Source: Desulfonatronospira sp. (GTDB taxonomy: Bacteria; Desulfobacterota; Desulfovibrionia; Desulfovibrionales; Desulfonatronovibrionaceae). Taken from it: a stretch of DNA of 5,226 nucleotides. A program made the position numbers and the translations under genes. The notes beneath the pieces are model-generated. The model did no database searches. It was not told where the DNA came from and was given only the letters and a program-made list of their open reading frames with translations. The stretch covers positions 1 through 5,226 of the forward strand of contig PWSL01000326.1 in the NCBI GenBank assembly GCA_003563255.1, in the 5' to 3' direction. Shown in pieces: positions 1-5,209 of this stretch. The stretch's first letter is position 1; the number at the start of each line of letters is the position of its first letter.

Positions 1-1
1 C

Positions 2-1159
2 TACCAGAGGTTCCGGAGCACCTTTAATTTCGTTGCCAATGAAAACCTGAGGGCTGTTGTTCAGATGCAGTTCGGTGGTGCAGGCGGCGATGCTCTTTGG
101 GGCGATAGAAATCAAGTAGACCAGTTTACTCGCAGGGGTCACGCCAGCGGAAACTTTGGTGACGTAAATTTCAGACAGTCCTATCTGGAGTTCATGGTCC
201 CCAACACTCAGGCCACGGTTAAAGCCGGCTGGCAGTGGTGGGCTCTTCCCAGCACACTGGGCTCCCATATCTTTGACTTTCGTGTCCCGGCTGTTGTGGT
301 AAACACCCCCATTACCGACATGGTCGGACTGACAGTTGGATATGCCAGAAGCGATGACACAGCACTTGAAAAAGATTCATTTGACCATTTTCTGGCCATT
401 GTCCCTGTAACCATGGACGGCTTTGAGATCAATCCATTTGTATGGTACGCCAACCAAGGGTCAAATGCCCCGGGTAATGAAACTTCCCGCAACTTCTTCT
501 GGGGCGGTATCAATGCTACTGTAGATATGTTTGACCCCGTCGTGATCCACGGTGACTTCAACTTCGGCCAGGCTGGAAAACAAGTCAGTGGAACAAGGAT
601 AGGCGAACAGCGCGGATGGATAACAGCTCTGGCTGTTGAATACAAAATGGACATGCTAACCCCCATGGTTTTCGGTCTCTATGAAAGCGGTGAGGACAGA
701 AGAAGCGCCACTGATGAAAGAAGAGGCAGAGTCATGCCCAGAGTCGCAGGCGATCTGAACTTTACTTCTTTCGGCTTTGCAGGTTCCCAGTTTGGCGGTA
801 CATCCTGGTACCAGTTTGACGGAATGACTGGTGGTCCATCCCATACCGGCGGCGCATCCGGTAAATGGGCCGTGGGACTCAAGCTCCAGGACATCTCCTT
901 TATGGATGACCTCACCCATGAGTTCCAGCTGGTCTATTACGAAGGCACCAACAGGGCTGTTGAGAACAATGCCCAGCTGTTCACCAGAGATGACAGAGCC
1001 TGGGAGGTCAACTTTAATTCTTCCTACCAGGTATACGAAAACCTGGCTGCCATCCTTGAGCTTGGATACCTCGCTCCCAGCCTCAAAGATGCAGATGATA
1101 GAGGCCTAACTGACGATGATTCCTGGAAAGCCGCTGCAGGTTTCCGTTACCGCTTCTAA
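2..1159 (+). CDS. Outer membrane homotrimeric porin, Desulfovibrio-type (5' end outside window)
   Basis: Beta-barrel porin expected to form a passive diffusion channel for small solutes in the outer membrane. The frame is open from base 2, so the ATG at 65 is internal: the 21 codons before it read YQRFRSTFNFVANENLRAVV plus Q, which resembles the strand following the signal peptide region in Desulfovibrionales porins. 385 residues are visible. They are rich in Gly, Asn, Asp and aromatics with alternating strand patterns, such as residues near FRQSYLEFMVPNTQATVKAG, which matches the usual arginine-aromatic / 'PNT...KAG' section of this family. The protein ends in FRYRF, a C-terminal phenylalanine with alternating aromatics, the usual signal for BamA-dependent barrel insertion. 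Family members are commonly about 450-500 residues, so the signal peptide and first strands are probably missing here. The gene stands alone and ends in its own terminator. Family identification is by recognition, not by search; solute specificity cannot be told. Confidence 0.88.
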   Translation, partial: YQRFRSTFNFVANENLRAVVQMQFGGAGGDALWGDRNQVDQFTRRGHASGNFGDVNFRQSYLEFMVPNTQATVKAGWQWWALPSTLGSHIFDFRVPAVVVNTPITDMVGLTVGYARSDDTALEKDSFDHFLAIVPVTMDGFEINPFVWYANQGSNAPGNETSRNFFWGGINATVDMFDPVVIHGDFNFGQAGKQVSGTRIGEQRGWITALAVEYKMDMLTPMVFGLYESGEDRRSATDERRGRVMPRVAGDLNFTSFGFAGSQFGGTSWYQFDGMTGGPSHTGGASGKWAVGLKLQDISFMDDLTHEFQLVYYEGTNRAVENNAQLFTRDDRAWEVNFNSSYQVYENLAAILELGYLAPSLKDADDRGLTDDDSWKAAAGFRYRF

Positions 1160-1187
1160 TCCATTGGTTAGCAACACCTGACGCTTC

Positions 1188-1222
1188 AAAGGCCGGAGGG
1201 ATTATCCTTCCGGCCTTTTTTA
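1188..1222 (+). terminator. Rho-independent terminator of the porin gene
   Basis: A perfect 10-bp stem, AAAGGCCGGA (1188-1197) with TCCGGCCTTT (1209-1218), closes an 11-nt loop in which GG/CC can pair further. The T tract runs on to 1221. It lies 29 nt after the porin stop codon. On the opposite strand the stem is followed only by TTTGAAG, so termination of minus-strand transcripts here would be weaker. Confidence 0.92.
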
Positions 1223-1296
1223 TTGCCCTTGTATCGGGGATAGCCATTTCGGGTGTCCAGTCAGTCAGCCCCCCCTTGCATCGTAACCATCCCGAG

Positions 1297-1358
1297 TGTC
1301 CCCGGTAGTCCCTTGTTTTATCGCCATTCACCTTGCGTGGTGACAAATACAGAATTAT
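1297..1358. repeat. 62-bp direct repeat, copy 1
   Basis: Begins TGTCCCCGGTAGTCCCTTG and ends ACAAATACAGAATTAT. It matches 1427-1488 at 60 of 62 positions (A/G at 1307/1437 and C/T at 1324/1454). It contains a short dyad TCACC-N6-GGTGA. Its first bases (TGTCCCCGG) equal the tail of the REP-like palindrome, but no palindrome arm precedes it here, so the sequence upstream may be a recombined or truncated copy. Confidence 0.9.
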
Positions 1359-1361
1359 GAA

Positions 1362-1438
1362 CTCGAAGGGGACTGGCTCTTTTGCCGCCGAGAGCCATTT
1401 TTCGGTTTGAGGTCGGCAAAAGTGCCTGTCCCCGGTGG
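1362..1438. repeat. REP-like imperfect palindrome, copy downstream of the kinase
   Basis: The core at 1368-1433 has 20-bp inverted ends: GGGGACTGGCTCTTTTGCCG on the left and CGGCAAAAGTGCCTGTCCCC on the right, pairing with two mismatches. The transcript could form a long hairpin. A second copy lies at 4230-4311. The two agree at 73 of 77 aligned bases, plus a 5-nt insertion (CGGCC) in the other copy. Short GC-rich palindromes of this kind are typical REP or MITE elements moved by a transposase in trans; none is encoded in this window. Its right end overlaps the second 62-bp direct repeat. Confidence 0.85.
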
Positions 1439-1488
1439 TCCCTTGTTTTATCGCTATTCACCTTGCGTGGTGACAAATACAGAATTAT
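1427..1488. repeat. 62-bp direct repeat, copy 2
   Basis: Near-identical to 1297-1358 (two substitutions) with a period of exactly 130 bp. Here the leading TGTCCCC is the right end of the REP-like palindrome, so the repeated unit can be read as 'flank + palindrome' duplicated in part. This suggests a tandem duplication through the short TGTCCCCGG homology. Confidence 0.9.
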
Positions 1489-1535
1489 CAGCGTCCGTAA
1501 ATACAGGATAAAAGAGGAGGAATTGTATGAGAAGC

Positions 1536-4220
1536 TTATGATACACTCTGCAATGTGAAAAACACCTTTGTACCCTTGCCCGGCTCACTTTCCAGCCGGA
1601 TCTCTCCGCCATGTTTTTCCACAAACTCCTTACACAGAATAAGCCCGAATCCGGTCCCTTTTTCATCGTCTGTACCAAGCTGTCGTTTTGCTTTATCGAC
1701 AGAGAAGACCGTTGACAGTATTTTTTCACTCATGCCGATGCCGTCATCCCTGATGCAGACTTCAACAAAAGGCTGTGCCACCCTGGCGGTGATGGAGATA
1801 TTGCCGCCACGATGGGTAAACTTGACTGCATTGATAGTTACATTACGCAGGACCGTTTTGATCATGGGCTGGTCAGCCTGTACGGTAAAGTCCTCAGGGA
1901 TGTCAGATTGAATTGTAATCTGCTTTTTACCAGCCATATCATGTGCTGTATGCAGGCTTGAATTGACAAGTTCGTAAAGGCTGCATTCTTCAGGGCTGAA
2001 ATCCATACCTCCCTGACTTATGCGCGCCCATTGCATCAGATCATTTAAAAGCTCCAATATATTTTTCGAACTTTTATGCATTTCAGCCGATATGTTGCGG
2101 ATGTCTTCCACAGGCAATGATTCTGCTTCCCTGGCAAGAATTTGCGATGTGCTGAATACACCGGCCATAGGTGATTTCAAATCATGGGCAATGATGGAGA
2201 AAAGCTTGTCTTTTTCAGCATTTGCTCTTTGGAGCTGTTCATTGGCGATCATGATTTTCTCCTCGGCCTGCTTTCGCCTGGTGATGTCAATTCCAATCTC
2301 AAGAACGAGTTCCGTTCCATCGCTGTCAATAAAAGGATAATCATGGACGGCATATGATCTGCCATCAGGAGCATGCAGCCATTCCCACTCCTGAGGCGTT
2401 TTCGTGTCAAAAACCTTGAAGGTTGGGCATAGTTCGCACGGTGCCGTACGTCCCCACATCACCTCGTAGCAGTGCTTCCCGCTCGGATCGCCGAACTGGT
2501 CCATAAAGAATTTATTGACGTATCGCACTGAATAATCAGGCGCCTGCAGATAGATAAATCCTGGGAATGTCTCCAGCAGCATGAAAAACCTTTCTCGTTC
2601 GTGCTTAAGAGCCTTTTCGACTATCTTCTTGTCGGTGATGTCCACAAGACTGACCAGAACCATCCCAGGCTTCGCATTTTTCGGAAAAAAAGACATGGTC
2701 AACAATACATGGATCAATTCCTTGTCCACGTTGCGCAAGCACATTTCCGTCCTGTAGGTGTGACTGCCTTCAGCCAGAGCGACTAATTCACCAATAAAGC
2801 CCGGCAGAGTGTCAGGAGTTGCAAAGACTGTCTGCAGCGAATGCATGAATTCATCTTTGTCCCGTCCGCGAAACATGCGCACCGTTTCTTCGTTTACATC
2901 CAGTATCTTCACTGCGCGGAGTGCTTCTTCGACTACTTCAGGATGTTGATCAAAATAGGCAGGGTAGTCTTGAACACCCTGGTCCTGGAGCCGTTGAAGG
3001 ATCGTGAGCACGCCGCTCCAGTCCTCCTCCCATATTGACACGGGGGCTTCATTCCAGATGCCCTGATAACGCGCCTTTTGATCAGCGAGTTCGGCCTCAG
3101 CCCGCTTAATGTCGGTGATATCGCGGGCCAGCACGTAATTGTACTGAATACCGCCGAACTGCTGATTATGAACTACCACTTCCACTGGCAGCATTCTCCC
3201 GTCTTTTGTCTGGTGGGTCGTTTCCATCTTCATCACCTTGCATCTTTTCATCTCTTCCCAGTGATGCGGCCAGGTTTCGGATGAACAATGGGGATCAATA
3301 TCCGCTACACCCATATTCAGCAGTTCATCGCGGGAATAACCCAGATTACGGCATGCTGCTTCATTGACATCCCAGAAATCACCGGCTTCATCCACCCAGA
3401 AAACTGAATCAGTAATCATGTCCAGAGAGTGCCTCACTCTTTCCATCGCGGCCTGTGCCTGTCTACGTCTGGAAATGTCGCGAACAATGGCGAAAAAGTG
3501 CGGTCTGTTACGGAAATGCAAAACACCGCCTTTTACTTCGCTGCTGAATGTTGAACCATCTTTGCGGATATCCAGCGATTCGGTAAAGAAAGTCCCGCCT
3601 CTTGCAGCAGTCTTGAGGAATTCTCCGAAAAGATGCTGAAAATCCGGATGCACGAGGTCCCTTCCTGAGAGGCCGATCATTTCTTCGTGCATATATCCGT
3701 ACAGTTCACAGGCCGCCTGATTGATATCCCTGATGACCCCCTCCATGTCGAGGATAAGCATGGGATCCTTGGATGCATCGAATATTCCACGGTACTGGTC
3801 TTCTAATTCTTTGCCCTCAGTAATTTCAGTGCAGAATCCCTGACAGGCGACCATCAGCCCGTCTTTGTCCCTGACGGCCCGGACATTGCTGGATATCGAG
3901 ATAATCGTCCCGTCTTTGCGACGCAACCGGCACTTATGGTTGGTCAGCCAACCCTGTTTCTCCAGGAGGCGAATGAATGACTCCCGGTCCCTGGGGTCGG
4001 CGTAAACCTGCAAGGCAATATCCGTGACGGAACTTATCAGTTCATCCGGTGTATCGTAACCAAGCATGCGGGCCATGGCAGGATTGGCTGACAGAGGTCC
4101 ACCCGCGGGTGTTGAAGTGAAGACGCCTATGGGGGCGTTTTTGAGGGCTTCATGGCAGTCCTGGTCATCGCCCAGGACAAAAAGCCCGTTGTATTTGGAG
4201 GAATGCCGGCTGTCGATCAT
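1536..4220 (-). CDS. Soluble sensor histidine kinase with five PAS domains
   Basis: An 894-residue two-component sensor kinase expected to autophosphorylate a histidine and pass the phosphate to a response regulator. There is no signal peptide or membrane segment, so it is probably cytoplasmic. Domains: PAS1 ~24-136, PAS2 ~144-252, PAS3 ~264-372, PAS4 ~384-532 (with an insert ~400-436), PAS5 ~545-649 (Cys-584, Cys-595, Cys-598), a coiled linker, HisKA ~669-738 with phospho-acceptor His-679 in FSIIAHDLKSP, and HATPase_c ~780-891. The ATPase shows an N box around Asn-797 (NVTINAVKFT), G1 DDGIG at 825-829, and G2 GTGFGL at 855-860. PAS units end in the usual D-I-T/S motifs. All catalytic boxes are intact and there is no receiver domain. 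ATG 4220 is chosen because AGGAGG sits 5 nt upstream; the extra 48 in-frame codons to 4364 translate a repeat. No partner regulator is visible, so ligand and pathway are unknown. Confidence 0.95.
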   Translation of the reverse strand: MIDSRHSSKYNGLFVLGDDQDCHEALKNAPIGVFTSTPAGGPLSANPAMARMLGYDTPDELISSVTDIALQVYADPRDRESFIRLLEKQGWLTNHKCRLRRKDGTIISISSNVRAVRDKDGLMVACQGFCTEITEGKELEDQYRGIFDASKDPMLILDMEGVIRDINQAACELYGYMHEEMIGLSGRDLVHPDFQHLFGEFLKTAARGGTFFTESLDIRKDGSTFSSEVKGGVLHFRNRPHFFAIVRDISRRRQAQAAMERVRHSLDMITDSVFWVDEAGDFWDVNEAACRNLGYSRDELLNMGVADIDPHCSSETWPHHWEEMKRCKVMKMETTHQTKDGRMLPVEVVVHNQQFGGIQYNYVLARDITDIKRAEAELADQKARYQGIWNEAPVSIWEEDWSGVLTILQRLQDQGVQDYPAYFDQHPEVVEEALRAVKILDVNEETVRMFRGRDKDEFMHSLQTVFATPDTLPGFIGELVALAEGSHTYRTEMCLRNVDKELIHVLLTMSFFPKNAKPGMVLVSLVDITDKKIVEKALKHERERFFMLLETFPGFIYLQAPDYSVRYVNKFFMDQFGDPSGKHCYEVMWGRTAPCELCPTFKVFDTKTPQEWEWLHAPDGRSYAVHDYPFIDSDGTELVLEIGIDITRRKQAEEKIMIANEQLQRANAEKDKLFSIIAHDLKSPMAGVFSTSQILAREAESLPVEDIRNISAEMHKSSKNILELLNDLMQWARISQGGMDFSPEECSLYELVNSSLHTAHDMAGKKQITIQSDIPEDFTVQADQPMIKTVLRNVTINAVKFTHRGGNISITARVAQPFVEVCIRDDGIGMSEKILSTVFSVDKAKRQLGTDDEKGTGFGLILCKEFVEKHGGEIRLESEPGKGTKVFFTLQSVS

Positions 4221-4225
4221 GTTTT

Positions 4226-4232
4226 CCTCCTC
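4226..4232 (-). promoter_or_regulatory. Ribosome-binding site that fixes the kinase start
   Basis: On the minus strand GAGGAGG is followed by AAAAC and then ATG (4220-4218). This strong Shine-Dalgarno with 5-nt spacing decides for the 894-residue product over the in-frame ATG at 4364, which has no comparable site. The site lies only 4 nt beyond the 3' end of the REP-like hairpin on the transcript, so the hairpin could affect ribosome access. Confidence 0.88.
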
Positions 4233-4311
4233 GAATGGGACTGGCTCATTTGCCGCCGAGAGCCCGGCCATTTTACGGTTTGAGTTCGGCAAAAGTGCCT
4301 GTCCCCGGTGG
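4230..4311. repeat. REP-like imperfect palindrome, copy in the kinase leader
   Basis: Second copy of the element at 1362-1438, in the same orientation, with four substitutions and an extra CGGCC. Inverted ends are GGGACTGGCTC at 4237-4247 and GTGCCTGTCCCC at 4295-4306, with TTTGCCG/CGGCAAA inside. Read on the minus strand it forms a leader hairpin just before the kinase ribosome-binding site. Translating it gives the KMAGLSAANEPVPF segment of the over-long open frame, which is why that extension was rejected. Confidence 0.87.
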
Positions 4312-4348
4312 CCGAGGCAATAATATACACAAAGTGTCGCTGTTGTGA
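4295..4348 (-). repeat. ~55-bp inverted repeat, arm A
   Basis: Read on the minus strand from 4348 it runs TCAC, ACAGCGACACTTTGT, an AT-rich stretch with ATTAT, then GCCTCGGCCACCGG and ACAGGCAC. It matches the plus strand at 4857-4911 at roughly 47 positions with one single-base gap. The last 12 bases enter the REP-like palindrome; beyond that the two arms no longer resemble each other. Confidence 0.85.
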
Positions 4349-4369
4349 CTGGACAGTAATGCAAATTAT

Positions 4370-4385
4370 TGCAAATGCCGGTCCA
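4370..4385 (-). promoter_or_regulatory. Possible sigma-54 (-24/-12) promoter for the kinase
   Basis: On the minus strand TGGACCGGCATTTGCA has the required GG-N10-GC spacing. The -12 part (TTGCA) is good; the -24 part differs from TGGCAC at two positions. It would start transcription near 4360, about 140 nt before the kinase ATG. The dyad at 4481-4514 and the hexamer array at 4594-4639 lie at typical enhancer distances upstream. No convincing sigma-70 pair was seen. A 16-base match of this quality can arise by chance. Confidence 0.28.
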
Positions 4386-4480
4386 TTGTGTTGACCAGTT
4401 TGCAGTAATTTACTTATGAAAGCCTGCCTGACCCGCCTTTCCTGAATTACTGGGACACCTTATTGCTGAATTATTGTAAT

Positions 4481-4514
4481 CATTCAGGGTATGCCGGTAT
4501 ATGCCCCCTGAATG
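4481..4514. repeat. Long dyad CATTCAGGG / CCCTGAATG
   Basis: Perfect 9-bp inverted arms at 4481-4489 and 4506-4514 are separated by 16 bases. The inner bases can pair partly. There is no T tract on either side, so it is not an intrinsic terminator. It may be an operator or a hairpin and sits about 100-130 bp upstream of the candidate sigma-54 site. Confidence 0.6.
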
Positions 4515-4593
4515 GTTACCATAGAGAGAATGTGAAAATTATTGAACCCTGTTCTTAAGCGGAAAAAAGTTTCGGTGAACAAGCAATGTTTTT

Positions 4594-4639
4594 TGTAATT
4601 AATATTACATATATGTAATTAAATGTAATTTTAATTACA
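4594..4639. promoter_or_regulatory. Helically phased TGTAAT/ATTACA hexamer array
   Basis: Five copies of the hexamer begin at 4594 (+), 4604 (-), 4614 (+), 4624 (+) and 4634 (-), exactly 10 bp apart. Positions 4604-4619 form a perfect 16-bp palindrome, and 4614-4639 is a 10-bp inverted repeat (TGTAATTAAA / TTTAATTACA) around a further hexamer. Ten-base spacing places all sites on nearly the same DNA face, as in cooperative repressor or activator arrays. The binding protein is unknown. The very AT-rich composition makes partial chance matches easier, though not the exact spacing. Confidence 0.5.
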
Positions 4640-4665
4640 GTATTGTGTCACCAGGTCGGTATCCG

Positions 4666-4821
4666 GTAACTTCTCAAATACTCCGGGCAGTATTCCTGGA
4701 TACCGGCTTCCGCCGTTATGACATCACAATGCAACGACCTGTTTTTATTCGTCATTCCGGCGAAAGCCGGAATCCAGGTATTTTCTTGGTGTAAGATCGC
4801 CCGGAGTTATTGAGAAGTTAC
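4666..4821. mobile_element. 156-bp MITE with GTAA ends and 8-bp target duplication (IS66-like termini)
   Basis: Terminal inverted repeats of 23 bp lie at 4666-4688 and 4799-4821 (GTAACTTCTCAA...CTCCGGGC), with two adjacent mismatches. They are flanked directly by identical 8-mers GGTATCCG at 4658-4665 and 4822-4829, a clear target-site duplication; a shared outer C makes 9 bp possible. Inside, a second 21-bp inverted pair (4695-4715 and 4758-4778, two mismatches) includes a perfect hairpin ATTCCGGC-GAAA-GCCGGAAT (4754-4773), a palindrome seen widely in proteobacterial genomes. It has no coding capacity, so it would be moved in trans. GTAA ends plus 8-bp duplications are characteristic of IS66-family elements; that family link is inference. 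Confidence 0.85.
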
Positions 4822-4856
4822 GGTATCCGCCCCTAAAATGGCTGCATGGGAAATTA

Positions 4857-4911
4857 TCACTACAGCGACACTTTGTCGTTAATTATAGCCTCGGCCACCG
4901 GAAACAGGCAC
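4857..4911 (+). repeat. ~55-bp inverted repeat, arm B
   Basis: Diverged inverted copy of 4295-4348. It shares ACAGCGACACTTTGT, ATTAT, GCCTCGGCCACCGG and ACAGGCAC. Where arm A has GGGGACAGGCAC, the start of the REP-like palindrome, arm B has GGAAACAGGCAC and then unrelated sequence, so it has lost or never had the palindrome. Both arms point outward from the ~508 bp between them. Confidence 0.82.
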
Positions 4912-5127
4912 ACCGCACATGTTTTTAATGAAGACTTACAGATAATTATAATATGTACGGGGAGGCGGTCTCTTCCAGCACAAATAAAGAGTCCCTGTAG
5001 TGCCAAAGTGAACTCTGCCCCCAACCCAGGATAATAGAAGTGCTCGTATCCCACAATTGGGACAGTCTCCGCACTTATTTTTCTGATGAACAAGTTACAG
5101 CCATTAGGCGCTTAGTACAAATTTCAA

Positions 5128-5141
5128 ACCAACATGTTGGT
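5128..5141. promoter_or_regulatory. 14-bp perfect palindrome ACCAACATGTTGGT
   Basis: ACCAACA/TGTTGGT is exactly self-complementary without a spacer. That suits a dimeric DNA-binding protein better than an RNA hairpin. There is no gene start nearby to say what it would control; it may belong to a gene beyond 5226. Confidence 0.4.
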
Positions 5142-5151
5142 CGTTAAAATC

Positions 5152-5187
5152 GGTTCCTGGTTCCTGGTTCTTCGTTCCTGGTTACCT
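5152..5187. repeat. Degenerate GGTTCCT tandem repeat
   Basis: Five adjacent units: GGTTCCT, GGTTCCT, GGTTCTTC, GTTCCT and GGTTACCT. This is a short, low-complexity array with variable unit length (6-8 bases), likely prone to slippage, in non-coding DNA. Confidence 0.7.
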
Positions 5188-5195
5188 CTCGTTTT

Positions 5196-5209
5196 CAGGC
5201 TCCAGCCTG
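5196..5209. repeat. Short dyad CAGGCT-CC-AGCCTG
   Basis: Perfect 6-bp arms around CC. With only two central bases it cannot form a good RNA hairpin as written. It resembles the small CAGGCTGGAGCCTG-type palindromes often scattered between genes in related bacteria. Function unknown. Confidence 0.5.

Larger units (their letters stand above)
1223..1535. other. Non-coding region between convergent porin and kinase genes
   Basis: About 310 bases with no credible gene. It holds the 62-bp direct repeat and the REP-like palindrome listed separately. Smaller items are a 15-base imperfect direct repeat (1244-1258 and 1287-1301, 12 of 15 identical, around CGGGTGTCC/CGAGTGTCC) and AAATACAG(A/G)AT twice (1475-1485 and 1499-1509). 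No intrinsic terminator with a T tract is evident for the minus-strand kinase. The best candidate stems are TCACC/GGTGA (1458-1473) and the REP-like palindrome. Confidence 0.7.

Noticed and set aside
65..67. ATG as the start of the porin
   Set aside because: The frame is open to base 2 and the 21 upstream codons read as porin sequence, so the gene is truncated by the window rather than starting here. There is no signal peptide after this ATG.
208..919. Minus-strand open frames inside the porin gene
   Set aside because: They are antisense shadows of a clearly coding plus-strand porin and show no family resemblance.
1297..1488. CRISPR-like repeat array
   Set aside because: Only two 62-bp copies, with a palindromic element between them instead of uniform spacers.
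1515..1541. GAGGAGG followed by ATG at 1527 on the plus strand
   Set aside because: The frame is only four codons (MRSL) before a stop, so it is at best a remnant; it ends across the kinase stop codon.
4292..4304. GGCAC...TTTTGC inside the REP-like palindrome as a sigma-54 promoter
   Set aside because: The GG to GC spacing is 7 bases rather than 10, and the same string occurs in the other REP copy downstream of the kinase.
4322..4327. TATATT as a sigma-70 -10 box for the kinase
   Set aside because: No acceptable -35 hexamer at 16-18 bp (AGTCAC at 17 bp) and no TGn extension.
4221..4364. 48-codon in-frame N-terminal extension of the kinase from ATG 4364
   Set aside because: It translates the REP-like palindrome and its flank, has no Shine-Dalgarno, and a strong one precedes ATG 4220.
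4846..5034. Plus-strand open frame of 62 codons
   Set aside because: No ribosome-binding site, runs through the inverted-repeat arm, and composition is not protein-like.
4860..5093. Minus-strand open frame of 77 codons (TTG start)
   Set aside because: No ribosome-binding site, weak start codon, overlaps the inverted-repeat arm, and no recognisable protein family.
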